Source of the DNA: Polluticoccus soli
GTDB lineage: Bacteria > Bacteroidota > Bacteroidia > Chitinophagales > Chitinophagaceae
DNA: 64,000 nt
Direction of reading: 5' to 3'
Assembly: GCF_029269745.1 (NCBI RefSeq)
Contig: NZ_JARJHT010000002.1
Coordinates: 806,001 to 870,000, forward strand
Below, in pieces: positions 43,387 to 51,672 of the stretch (the first letter of the stretch is position 1; every line of letters begins with the position of its first letter). The notes under the pieces are model-generated. The model ran no database searches. It was not told the DNA's origin and was given only the letters and a program-made list of their open reading frames with translations. A program made the position numbers and the translations under genes.

Positions 43387-44016
43387 TCATCTCTTGGTCA
43401 ATACGTTGTTCCGAACCATATCTTTTACAATGAGCTTCGCATGATCTTCTCCAAGGTCAGAAGCAGATGATGGATCGAAAGCTTCTGTTTGCACAGAGTA
43501 CACCATCTCACGATTACTCATTTTGTACACGTTGCTCTCCCAGAAATAGCGGGTATCAACTGTATAATAGCCAGGAGTATATATACGATCGTAAACAGTT
43601 GAATAGTACCCCCAGAAGTGATCGTAATAAGTAGAATATGGTGCATATAGCACACGACCGGGTACATAGTTACGCTCCTGATTTACGTCCAGCAATACTA
43701 TAGTGAGCACTGCATCTACTCCACTATTGGTGAGGCGATCTACAGCCATTGCTTCATCCCTGCTGCTAATTTCCTCCGGGCCGTACTCTGCATATGCTGA
43801 AGTGGCGTTATAGCCCAGTTCGCGTAGCTGAGCCACGGCATTTGATTCCATTGCGTCTCTCAGGCCCCGATCCTGTCCCGTAATGGCCATTACCATTATC
43901 TTGTTATACCTTGTTACTGAGGTTGTATTGGGTTTGGTCCATGAACTAGTGATCCATGAATTGGAGCAACTAGTACAGAAGAGGCAAACCAGGAACAATA
44001 TTATTAACTGTCTCAT
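43387..44016 (-). CDS. DUF4136-like lipoprotein
   Basis: A 209-residue lipoprotein with lipobox FCTSC (Cys17). The mature part starts with a Trp/Thr-rich motif (SSWTKPNTTSVTRYNKIMVMA) and holds an alpha/beta domain with GVDAVLTIVLLDV. It also has an aromatic-rich stretch (YAPYSTYYDHFWGYYSTVYD) followed by MSNREMVYSVQTEAFD. This resembles DUF4136-type envelope lipoproteins, by eye. It lies 50 bp downstream of the TonB receptor at 44067 on the same strand but has its own terminator. Function unknown. Confidence 0.7.
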   Translation of the reverse strand: MRQLIILFLVCLFCTSCSNSWITSSWTKPNTTSVTRYNKIMVMAITGQDRGLRDAMESNAVAQLRELGYNATSAYAEYGPEEISSRDEAMAVDRLTNSGVDAVLTIVLLDVNQERNYVPGRVLYAPYSTYYDHFWGYYSTVYDRIYTPGYYTVDTRYFWESNVYKMSNREMVYSVQTEAFDPSSASDLGEDHAKLIVKDMVRNNVLTKR

Positions 44017-44066
44017 AGCGAATTGTTTTAGCCGCTACGAAGAAGAAAATATCATTCCATAACTCG

Positions 44067-46247
44067 TTAAAACTTAACCCCTGCAGTAAGATAAAAGCTG
44101 CGCGCATCGCCCGGAATGATGCCAGGACCGGGATAACCGGTAGCTCTTCGGGTAAAGTAAGATACGTTGGCAACATTGTTCACCGTGCCCTCTAGTGTTA
44201 GCCAACGCCAATTCCAGCTTGCAGAAATATCCATCAGCTTGTATGCCGGAACCTTGCCATTCACTGCACTGTAGCCACCTTTCTCTGCATTAGTAGCATC
44301 TGCATATTGATCGCTTAAATAGCTGAGCTGATAGGTAAGCTTCCATGACTTGTACGCACCTTGTACGCCAGTTTTCCAGTTAACAAAAGGTACATACTCA
44401 ACGCGTTTACCTTCGATATTTTTAACAGGGCTTTGCGTATAGTGCGCGTTAGTCAGCGCAAGGTTAGAATACACGGTCATGTTCCAATGCTCAGGAATGC
44501 TCTGCCATAGGCGAAGCACATCCAGTTCCATAAAGCTCTCCAGGCCGTATATCTGTGCAACACCAACATTGCCACGTTTACGGATGACCTGTGTGCTGTT
44601 CTTTACTGTATAATACTCGCCTATCCTGTTGCCATAATAGAGGTAAAACAAGTTGGCATCGAAACGGAATATCTGCTGTATATCTCCACGCACACCGAGA
44701 TCGCTGCTCCAGCCTCTTTCATCAGCTATCGCAGGATCGATCTCGAACGATGGATTAACAACGCGGATATCATTAAAGGTAATAGAACGATAGTTCTGCG
44801 AGAAATTACCGTAGAACTCGACATGGCTGTTAGGCTTGTAGCTGCTACCGATGCCGCCAATAACAAATTGGCGCGGCAATACTCTTGCTTCATCAGTTAC
44901 TTTGTCACTGACGATACTATCGCGCAGATCAGTTACTCTGTCATGGTAGGTACCGTTTGCTTCGGTGCGTATCCATTCTGCACGAATACCAGGAGTTACG
45001 TTCCACTTATCAGTGATGCGGAATATCTGCTCGGCAAACGCGGCCATGTTCAGATTCGGGAAGGCATAATCGGACAACAGTTCACTCGACTCGTTGGCAA
45101 ATGTAAAATCAGCACCAGCACCATTGTTTACATATCCTTGTTTGTTCTCGCTATAACCACGGTAGGCACGCACGCCAGTTAACAGAGTTTGGCTTTTGCC
45201 GGCAATAGTATAACGATGCAGCAAGCGTGACTCTAGTGCAATATTTTCAAAAGTACCTTTCAGTAGATCGCGTGCGCCACCATTGTCCGGTTGCGAAGGC
45301 CGATTAGGACGGAAGCCTATCGCATCGCGCGATGCTACAAGGCCATAACTGCGTGTTTGGATGCGCGTGCGGGAAGACACGTGGTAATCCCACTCTACGT
45401 CAAGCAGGTTCCACTGCACAGCAAACCAGTTGCGTGCACGATTGCTTTGTGTAGGGTCAGCAGCAAACATATTGTCATCAAGACCGCCGGGTTGTTGCGC
45501 CAGGTATTGTAGGCGGGTATACTCGACGCCCAGCATGTGCTTATCGTTGAAATGATAGTGCAGGTCAGCGTAAGCGTTGAACGATTCAAACTGGCTATTA
45601 GGCCTCCAGCCATTGCCGCGCTTGTAGTGAGCAAAACCATAATAGCTCAATTTGCCTTTGGTACCGGCAATACTATTGAAAGAACCAAGGAAGCCCCATG
45701 AACCTGCAGTCTGACGACTCACAACTGTGATAGCTTTGTCGTCGCCCGGCTGTTTCATTTCGAAGTTCAGAAGGCCACCGAATTGTGTTCCATACTGTAG
45801 GCTTGCTGCACCCTTAATGATCTCGATCTTACCTAGGGCTTCTGTTGGAGGAGTATAGTAGCTTTCAGGGTAGCCCAGTGCGTCAGCACTGATATCATAA
45901 CCGTTTTGGCGAACGTTGAAATTCGATGTACGGTTAGGATCAAGGCCACGACCGCCAATACTAAGCTGCAAACCAGAACCGTCATTTTCGAAAATGTTGA
46001 GACCTGCAACCTTAGCGTAAACCTGGCGGGTATTGTTAGTTGCCTTATTCACTGTCAGCATCTCTACATTGATCACTTCCGATTTTTTACCGGCTGTGAG
46101 CTTCATGCCATCTACCTGGTTGAGATGACCAAAGTTGCTTTGTTTTTTATCAATGATCTCTACCTCCTTCAGCCTTGTCGTGTCTTGTGCAAAGCTGAAA
46201 GAATAAATCGAAATAAGAACCAAACTCACCAAAAATCTATAACCCAT
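44067..46247 (-). CDS. TonB-dependent receptor (FecA-like), last gene of iron-type operon
   Basis: A 726-residue outer-membrane receptor. It has a signal peptide (to FAQ), no regulatory pre-domain, and a plug with AKVAGLNIFENDGSGLQLSIGGRGLDPNRTSNFNV (about residues 78-112). The barrel ends SFYLTAGVKF. The plug pattern resembles FecA-type siderophore/iron receptors, though the ligand cannot be named. Its start overlaps the HTTM gene by 11 bp, so it is the distal gene of the run 49986-44067 with DUF4856, imelysin-like and HTTM genes. This order argues for uptake of a metal or metal complex. The barrel is intact. Confidence 0.85.
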   Translation of the reverse strand: MGYRFLVSLVLISIYSFSFAQDTTRLKEVEIIDKKQSNFGHLNQVDGMKLTAGKKSEVINVEMLTVNKATNNTRQVYAKVAGLNIFENDGSGLQLSIGGRGLDPNRTSNFNVRQNGYDISADALGYPESYYTPPTEALGKIEIIKGAASLQYGTQFGGLLNFEMKQPGDDKAITVVSRQTAGSWGFLGSFNSIAGTKGKLSYYGFAHYKRGNGWRPNSQFESFNAYADLHYHFNDKHMLGVEYTRLQYLAQQPGGLDDNMFAADPTQSNRARNWFAVQWNLLDVEWDYHVSSRTRIQTRSYGLVASRDAIGFRPNRPSQPDNGGARDLLKGTFENIALESRLLHRYTIAGKSQTLLTGVRAYRGYSENKQGYVNNGAGADFTFANESSELLSDYAFPNLNMAAFAEQIFRITDKWNVTPGIRAEWIRTEANGTYHDRVTDLRDSIVSDKVTDEARVLPRQFVIGGIGSSYKPNSHVEFYGNFSQNYRSITFNDIRVVNPSFEIDPAIADERGWSSDLGVRGDIQQIFRFDANLFYLYYGNRIGEYYTVKNSTQVIRKRGNVGVAQIYGLESFMELDVLRLWQSIPEHWNMTVYSNLALTNAHYTQSPVKNIEGKRVEYVPFVNWKTGVQGAYKSWKLTYQLSYLSDQYADATNAEKGGYSAVNGKVPAYKLMDISASWNWRWLTLEGTVNNVANVSYFTRRATGYPGPGIIPGDARSFYLTAGVKF

Positions 46248-47613
46248 ATATCTCGTCCTGTAATGGCAGGATCCAGTTTTTGTGTTTGTAAGAATCGTAT
46301 TCTGTTGCCAGGTCTACGTCTTGTTTTGCATACAGCCTGCTGCGTCGTCCATTCAGTGTCACATATATCGTTGCGTATACGCGCGGCTGTTGCATGCCTT
46401 GTTTTCTATAGTGAGCTTTCAGGTAATGAGCATATTGAATGATGAAGTCCGCTTGCGTGGCCATCATCTTTTCCTGGTTCTTGGTCAGGAAATCGTTGTT
46501 GTTTACAGCTACCACTTTCCCTGTTGCTTCATCTTTCACCACGAACTGTGCATACCCCATCTTCTCTATCAACATCACCCTCCACGAAAAACGAAATCCT
46601 TCTTCGGTCCAGAATAGCTCTCCGGGCATTGCGAGGTAGCGCCAGGGGAACGCCAATTGTATCGCAAAAAATATGACAAAGAGCACAGAAACGATCCGCT
46701 GTTTCAGCGGCGCAAAGATATAACTATTATAGCTGATATTGACATAAAATAACCCTAAACTTTGGCCCCTAAAACGCTGTAAAAAGCGGTCTATTTTTTC
46801 CGTATCCAGGAACACCAATGAAGCCAGGATCATGATATATGGAAACATGCCTATCGGGAACAGCAGCGAGGTCATAATATGGAAAGCCACAACCGCGACA
46901 TAGGCATACGGGCGAGTCTTTTTATTCAGCAAAAAGAACGGGATGCTGAGATCGTACAGAGCCCCAAACCAGCTAAAAAAGTAAGCTACCCAGAGTTGGT
47001 TGAATAAGCCACCAATGAGCGGAAAATCATTTTTAGCAGGTAACCATAAGCGCAGAGGCATAGCCTCCATCAGCCAGTCTGAATTAAGCTTGGCTAGCCC
47101 GGCATAGAAATAGACGATGCCGAGCATCAACCTGATACTGCCTACAGTCCAGCGAGGGATGTAGCGCTTCGATATTTCGGGCTTCAGCTTCGCATCTACC
47201 GAAAAGTTCGCATTAGCCGGCAACCACATCATCAGGAACAAAACCAGTGTCACGAAATAGTAGTGATTCAGATAATTCGTTTTGTCCATCAGCTCTATGT
47301 AGGTAAAGCTGAGAAACAGTACTACAGACGAGAGCCTGTACATAAAACCCGCTGCAAAACACAAGGCACTGATACCACACAGCAAAAACAGCAAATACGT
47401 ATATCCTCCTAGCGGCTGCACCCACTCAAAACCAAAATAGTGGAAGAAGAATTTCGGTTGGATGTACAGTTCTTCGATCCAACCTTTTGTCCAAAAACGC
47501 AACACACCTGCAAAAAGCATGAAACCGAATATCATCCTAAAAACAGCTAGGGAAGCCGAATACACCGGCTTCCCTAGATATTGCTTAGAAAATATTTGTT
47601 TCAGGTCCTGCAT
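46237..47613 (-). CDS. HTTM / vitamin K-dependent carboxylase-like membrane protein
   Basis: A 458-residue protein with about eight hydrophobic spans in its first 300 residues, then a soluble C-terminal part. It has the HTTM hallmark VYFYAGLAKLNSDWL (about residues 164-178), with FRMIFGFMLF in the first span. The C-terminus contains FRFSWRVMLIEKMGY, as in bacterial homologs of gamma-glutamyl carboxylase. It overlaps the TonB receptor by 11 bp and follows the imelysin-like gene by 9 bp, so all are in one operon. Catalysis is not shown. Whether it carboxylates Glu in a partner protein or only retains the fold is open. Confidence 0.8.
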   Translation of the reverse strand: MQDLKQIFSKQYLGKPVYSASLAVFRMIFGFMLFAGVLRFWTKGWIEELYIQPKFFFHYFGFEWVQPLGGYTYLLFLLCGISALCFAAGFMYRLSSVVLFLSFTYIELMDKTNYLNHYYFVTLVLFLMMWLPANANFSVDAKLKPEISKRYIPRWTVGSIRLMLGIVYFYAGLAKLNSDWLMEAMPLRLWLPAKNDFPLIGGLFNQLWVAYFFSWFGALYDLSIPFFLLNKKTRPYAYVAVVAFHIMTSLLFPIGMFPYIMILASLVFLDTEKIDRFLQRFRGQSLGLFYVNISYNSYIFAPLKQRIVSVLFVIFFAIQLAFPWRYLAMPGELFWTEEGFRFSWRVMLIEKMGYAQFVVKDEATGKVVAVNNNDFLTKNQEKMMATQADFIIQYAHYLKAHYRKQGMQQPRVYATIYVTLNGRRSRLYAKQDVDLATEYDSYKHKNWILPLQDEIYGL

Positions 47614-47622
47614 TATTTGCTT

Positions 47623-48753
47623 TTAGTCACCATCGTTGTCTACATAAGTAATCGATATCCCAAAGGCTGACACCATATCAACTTTCAGCAGTGGCACGAC
47701 TTGCTGCAGCTCGTCGTACAACTGAAGCATGGCCGTACGATTGTTCGTTACGTTTTCTGCGATGCTGCCGTTTACACCCTGCATAGTTGTAAGTGCTTGT
47801 TGTAACTCCTCAGATATAAGGTCAGCCATCAACTTGCCATTATCATCCTTTGTACCTATTGCTGCCAGGTATGTTTTCATACCTATACCGGCTGCACCGT
47901 TGTTATAGCTTTTACCTTCATAGAAGTTCAGCACGCTGGTCAGTGAAGCAACAGCAAGTTCCTTCTGCAGGTCTGGCGAATAAAATGCTTCAGTCAATTC
48001 AGGCTTGGCTACGCCGGTCATTGCACCTACAGGCAATCCTATTTTACCTGCACGCAGGTACCGCTCAAAGTACAACACAAAAGCGTTGACCATTTTCGAT
48101 GTACTGCTGCTTGCATCAACGCCTGTGCTGTTGATAAAGGTAGTTTTATAAGTACCCCAGTTAGTACTAACTGTCTGTACTTTCGACACCATTTTAGCAA
48201 TTACATCCTGCAAATATTTTTTGCGGTTCGCGGCTTGTGCGTCGGTGGTGTATTGTTCTACAATCGCCGTATTGCCGGTTGCAATGCCGTTCAGCAAATA
48301 ATCTACCGCAGCAAAGCCTTGGGCATCCTTGTGAGCAAATTGTTCCAGGTCATAGTTGCCTGAAGAAATATTCGCGTTCACTTTTGAAACAGTAACAGGA
48401 TACGTATTCACATACATCCTCAGCGATACATCTTCGCCGGGACCGAACTCGAGCATATCTACCTTTTGCCACGTAGTATACGCGGAGCGAAAGGCTGTAC
48501 GAACATCCCCAAGCGACTGTTCTGTTGGAGCTGAAGTAAACTGGGTAGATTTAGCCTGTAGGTCGTTTAGCTTAACAACCATATCCGCATATGCCGGCAC
48601 AATATAATTGTCCGCATAGTTGGTAAGCATTGCTTTACGGTCGAAGTTGTCTGACGGGGTATTATTGTCGTCATCATCTTTTTTACAGGCAACAAACATC
48701 AGCGATGTCGCCAATACTGCCAAAACTGATCCTAAAAACCAATTTTTCTTCAT
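47623..48753 (-). CDS. Imelysin-like lipoprotein (atypical motif)
   Basis: A 376-residue lipoprotein with lipobox FVAC (Cys23) followed by a run of Lys/Asp/Asn (KKDDDDNN). The mature part has the helical, two-bundle pattern of imelysin/IrpA-type proteins: a WQKVDMLEFGPGED block and repeated helices such as RAFRSAYTTWQ. At the position of the canonical GxHxxE metal motif the sequence reads GFAAVDYL, lacking both His and Glu (Ala and Asp instead). Family members are implicated in iron uptake. Loss of these ligands suggests a changed or lost metal site. It lies between DUF4856 and HTTM genes. Confidence 0.8.
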   Translation of the reverse strand: MKKNWFLGSVLAVLATSLMFVACKKDDDDNNTPSDNFDRKAMLTNYADNYIVPAYADMVVKLNDLQAKSTQFTSAPTEQSLGDVRTAFRSAYTTWQKVDMLEFGPGEDVSLRMYVNTYPVTVSKVNANISSGNYDLEQFAHKDAQGFAAVDYLLNGIATGNTAIVEQYTTDAQAANRKKYLQDVIAKMVSKVQTVSTNWGTYKTTFINSTGVDASSSTSKMVNAFVLYFERYLRAGKIGLPVGAMTGVAKPELTEAFYSPDLQKELAVASLTSVLNFYEGKSYNNGAAGIGMKTYLAAIGTKDDNGKLMADLISEELQQALTTMQGVNGSIAENVTNNRTAMLQLYDELQQVVPLLKVDMVSAFGISITYVDNDGD

Positions 48754-48828
48754 GAGTCAGATTTTAGATTTACGCATGAAAGCGACAATTATTATGCCGC
48801 CTTCATACAATCGCCCTAAAAACTATTA

Positions 48829-49986
48829 TTAGTGATTAACTTCTGCACTCTTATCGATACCGAAGGTAGTTGCGATCTGATCGCGAACGTTATCCAGGTC
48901 TCCGTTAGTCAAGCTCCAGAAACCATTTGTTTTACCACCAAGGATATTCAGCAGTTCATCAGATTTTGCTTTGTTGATCTTTGCATTGTATGCAAAACGC
49001 AGTGAATAAACGAAACCATAACCTTCAGACAACGCGTGGAATTTAGCACCGTCAGTAGTAGCAGTTTTTGTTTTGTTCAGGTAGCTAACTGCGATAGTTG
49101 CGATAGCTTTTTCCAGGTTGGTGCGGATGATAGAGATCTGCTCATCACGCTTGCTCATGTCTTGGTTTGCAATTGCAGCACGGCCTGTCAGGAACGCCAT
49201 ATAGATAGCTTCAGGACCGCCTGTAGTAGAGTTCACCTGACGAGCATAAGAACCAAGGTAAGATTCCAGCCATTTTGTACCGTCGTTAGGATCTTTTTTA
49301 GGATAGTACTCGTTTTGAGTCAGGCTGCCATAAGCTTCGTCCCAGTTGTGCTCCAGTTGAGTGTAGTTCTTACCGCTAACAAGAGTTTTGTTATCAGCAC
49401 CTTGTTTTACCGTACCGAAGTAAATGTTAGACACCTGATCCAACAGTACAGCACCGATGATACCTTTTTGTACGAACTGGCCATATTCAAAGCCTTTCTC
49501 GTTAACCAGGTATTTGTTATCCAGCAAACCAGCCTGACCTGCCGCGGCAACGTTTGAACGTTGAGAGCTAGCCAGAGCGATACCGTCGAAATAGCTATTG
49601 AAAGTTTGTTCTTCCGTTGTCCTGTCAACACCAAACGACTCAGCAAGTTTCGAAAGGATAGTGATATCGCTCGCAGAGTTCAGAGTAGCACTTGTGAAGG
49701 CGTTGTTCTTGTTGTTGAACATGTTTTTCAGAACCTGGGCTTCCAGGTTTTGAGTCAGACCCTTTTTCATGTAAGCGTCCATCTCTTTTACCATCGCAGT
49801 ACGAGTAGTGGCAGCGCTGAGATCTACACTTGTTTTGCCATCAATACCTTTGAAAGTTTCAAAGTAGTTGCTGGTGTTGCTCAGAGAAGTATACGGAACT
49901 TTTACCGGGGCTGTTTCGTCTTTTTTACAAGAAGAAGTGAACAATGCTGCACAAACGGCTGTCGCGAAAAGTATTTGATTTTTCAT
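48829..49986 (-). CDS. DUF4856 lipoprotein
   Basis: A 385-residue lipoprotein with lipobox FTSSC (Cys20). The mature N-terminus (PVKVPYTSLSNTSNYFET) and helical body with repeated segments (DQVSNIYFGTV, NYTQLEHNWDEAYGSL) match DUF4856. It is the first gene of the operon: a -7 box (TAGCTTTG) lies at 50018, about 30 bp before the ATG, and a 75-bp gap follows to the imelysin-like gene. The protein is likely attached to the periplasmic or outer face. Its function is unknown; in this context a metal-capture role is inferred. Confidence 0.82.
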   Translation of the reverse strand: MKNQILFATAVCAALFTSSCKKDETAPVKVPYTSLSNTSNYFETFKGIDGKTSVDLSAATTRTAMVKEMDAYMKKGLTQNLEAQVLKNMFNNKNNAFTSATLNSASDITILSKLAESFGVDRTTEEQTFNSYFDGIALASSQRSNVAAAGQAGLLDNKYLVNEKGFEYGQFVQKGIIGAVLLDQVSNIYFGTVKQGADNKTLVSGKNYTQLEHNWDEAYGSLTQNEYYPKKDPNDGTKWLESYLGSYARQVNSTTGGPEAIYMAFLTGRAAIANQDMSKRDEQISIIRTNLEKAIATIAVSYLNKTKTATTDGAKFHALSEGYGFVYSLRFAYNAKINKAKSDELLNILGGKTNGFWSLTNGDLDNVRDQIATTFGIDKSAEVNH

Positions 49987-50017
49987 TTGGAAGGTGTATC
50001 CTTTTATTAAAGTGGGG

Positions 50018-50025
50018 CAAAGCTA
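50018..50025 (-). promoter_or_regulatory. Promoter -7 box of DUF4856-imelysin-HTTM-TonB operon
   Basis: Minus-strand TAGCTTTG, an exact TAnnTTTG match, about 31 bp before the DUF4856 ATG. No clear Fur-type box could be read in the short region upstream. Confidence 0.55.
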
Positions 50026-50090
50026 CCGAGTACCCTTCTCTTTCATTTTCATAATTGGGAAAAAAACGTCGTTCGCCGGAAAAAGCACAA

Positions 50091-50117
50091 AAAAAAGCCG
50101 GGCAAAAGCCCGGCTCT
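50091..50117 (-). terminator. Terminator after second cold-shock gene
   Basis: On the minus strand GCCGGGC and GCCCGGC arms surround TTTT and are followed by a run of T. It separates the cold-shock gene from the operon beginning at 49986. Confidence 0.88.
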
Positions 50118-50138
50118 GAGTAATAATATTCAATATTA

Positions 50139-50345
50139 TTATTGTATGACGCGAACATTTACCGCGTTCACACCTTTTCGGCCTTCTTGTAGTTCAAATT
50201 CTACGTGGTCGTTTTCTTTTACCTGGTCTTTCAGGCCGCTCACGTGTACAAATGTTTCCTGGCTAGAGCCATCGTGTTTAATGAAGCCAAAACCTTTGCC
50301 TTCATTGAAGAACTTTACAGTTCCGGTTAATTTTTCTGCTTGCAC
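50139..50345 (-). CDS. Cold-shock domain protein
   Basis: A 68-residue single cold-shock domain with RNP1 GKGFGFI and RNP2 ETFVHV. The frame begins with GTG (QAEKLTG follows), and no in-frame ATG exists, so GTG is taken as the start. It is a paralog of the gene at 12954. A weak -7 box (TATCTTTA) lies at 50373. It ends at the terminator at 50091. Confidence 0.92.
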   Translation of the reverse strand: MQAEKLTGTVKFFNEGKGFGFIKHDGSSQETFVHVSGLKDQVKENDHVEFELQEGRKGVNAVNVRVIQ

Positions 50346-50372
50346 TTGATAATAAGTTTAAATCTGTAGGTA

Positions 50373-50380
50373 TAAAGATA
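50373..50380 (-). promoter_or_regulatory. Candidate -7 box for cold-shock gene
   Basis: Minus-strand TATCTTTA differs from TAnnTTTG at the last base. It lies 27 bp before the GTG start. Confidence 0.3.
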
Positions 50381-50419
50381 GCGGATAGACTGAAAAAACC
50401 AACCCTATTAACAATAAAA

Positions 50420-51526
50420 CTAGTCTCTGCCCAGCTTTTTCAGCATGCGCGCATGTTCTATCAATGCGCGTACAAATGATGGCTGTTCATAATATGGAAG
50501 CCCGTATTCCTTTGCTGTCTCCTTCACAAGGGGCGCAACTTGCTTATAGTGAATATGGCATATATGCGGAAACAGGTGATGTTCGATCTGGTGGTTCAAG
50601 CCGCCTACAAACCAGAACATCATTGGGCTCTTTGGCGAGAAATTAGCTGTGTTCAGCAACTGGTGAACCGCCCATGTATTCTCCATCTTACGGTCGCCGG
50701 GTACCTCAGGATATTCACATTCTTCCATCACGTGCGCGAGCTGGAAAATGCACGACAACAGCAAACCAGCTGTAAAGTGCATGATCAGGAACCCGATCAG
50801 TACATTTTGCCAGGCTATACCCATCACGGCTATCGGGATAACGAACATGTAAGTATAGTAGAGCGCCTTATAAACGATTAGCTGACCGATCGCTTTGCCA
50901 AGAGTGATCTTTTCTTTTTTCAGCAGGTCTTTTTTATGGTAGTCATACACCTGCCTGAAATCTTTGATAGTCGCCCACTGCAGTGTCAGCAGTCCATAGA
51001 GGAACCAGGCATACAAATGCTGGTAGCGATGCATCCAGTATTTCTTAGAATGTGGCGAAAAGCGCAGGAAGATGCCTGCATCGATATCATCATCCAGCCC
51101 TTCAATATTGGTATACGTGTGGTGCAGGATGTTGTGCTGTATCTTCCAGGTTACTTCGTAACCACCTACCAGCGCGATGATCTTACCTAGGTATTTATTG
51201 AGGGTTTTATTGTCAGAATAAGAACCGTGGTTGGAATCATGCATCACTGCACAACCAATACCCGTCATACCCACACCCATCAGGAGCCACAGGCCATAGA
51301 ATACGAACAGGTTAGAAGCGGCAATCCCTGACACCATAAAAGCATACGGTATCAGGTACATTGCAACTATGGCAAAGGTTTTCCTTTTCATAGCAGCATT
51401 ACCATGCGTCTCTATATTATTGGTAGCAAAATAGGCGTCTACTTTCTTTTTCAGGGTATCGTAAAACCCTTCACCGTTCTTCGGAGCAAAACGAACTATT
51501 TCTATCTTTTTTGTGGTAACTGACAA
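50420..51526 (-). CDS. Acyl-CoA/fatty acid desaturase
   Basis: A 368-residue integral-membrane desaturase with the front-end (delta-6-type) pattern. His boxes are HDSNHGS (about residue 95), HNILHHTYTN with GLDDDID, and HQIEHHLFPHICHIHY near the C-terminus (Gln-type third box). About four hydrophobic spans lie between. It starts with TTG (SVTTKKIEIVRF); the next in-frame ATG is 45 residues in, too short for the family. A strong -7 box (TATCTTTG) lies 17 bp upstream. It makes unsaturated acyl chains, with substrate unresolved. It is distinct from the desaturase at 11898. Confidence 0.88.
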   Translation of the reverse strand: MSVTTKKIEIVRFAPKNGEGFYDTLKKKVDAYFATNNIETHGNAAMKRKTFAIVAMYLIPYAFMVSGIAASNLFVFYGLWLLMGVGMTGIGCAVMHDSNHGSYSDNKTLNKYLGKIIALVGGYEVTWKIQHNILHHTYTNIEGLDDDIDAGIFLRFSPHSKKYWMHRYQHLYAWFLYGLLTLQWATIKDFRQVYDYHKKDLLKKEKITLGKAIGQLIVYKALYYTYMFVIPIAVMGIAWQNVLIGFLIMHFTAGLLLSCIFQLAHVMEECEYPEVPGDRKMENTWAVHQLLNTANFSPKSPMMFWFVGGLNHQIEHHLFPHICHIHYKQVAPLVKETAKEYGLPYYEQPSFVRALIEHARMLKKLGRD

Positions 51527-51542
51527 ACCGTAAAAATTTGTG

Positions 51543-51550
51543 CAAAGATA
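51543..51550 (-). promoter_or_regulatory. Promoter -7 box for desaturase
   Basis: Minus-strand TATCTTTGC, an exact TAnnTTTG match 17 bp before the TTG start. It supports that start codon. Confidence 0.6.
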
Positions 51551-51624
51551 GTCTTTTATCGACGTGGGCTGCCAGATTTTCTTGTTAATATCAATTGTGT
51601 ATCAATACCATGAACATAGACAAT

Positions 51625-51657
51625 AAAAAAATAGCCACCATATAGGTGGCTATTTTT
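51625..51657. terminator. Hairpin terminator
   Basis: AAAATAGCCACC and GGTGGCTATTTT arms with an ATATA loop. It lies 15 bp after the stop of the TPR gene on the minus strand. Confidence 0.88.
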
Positions 51658-51672
51658 CAATATTCTGTCGCA

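Noticed and set aside
21343-50117. AAAGCCGG-type hairpins at 21343, 33662 and 50091 as a dispersed repeat family
   Set aside because: They differ in loop and arm length and each sits at a gene end; ordinary terminators explain them.
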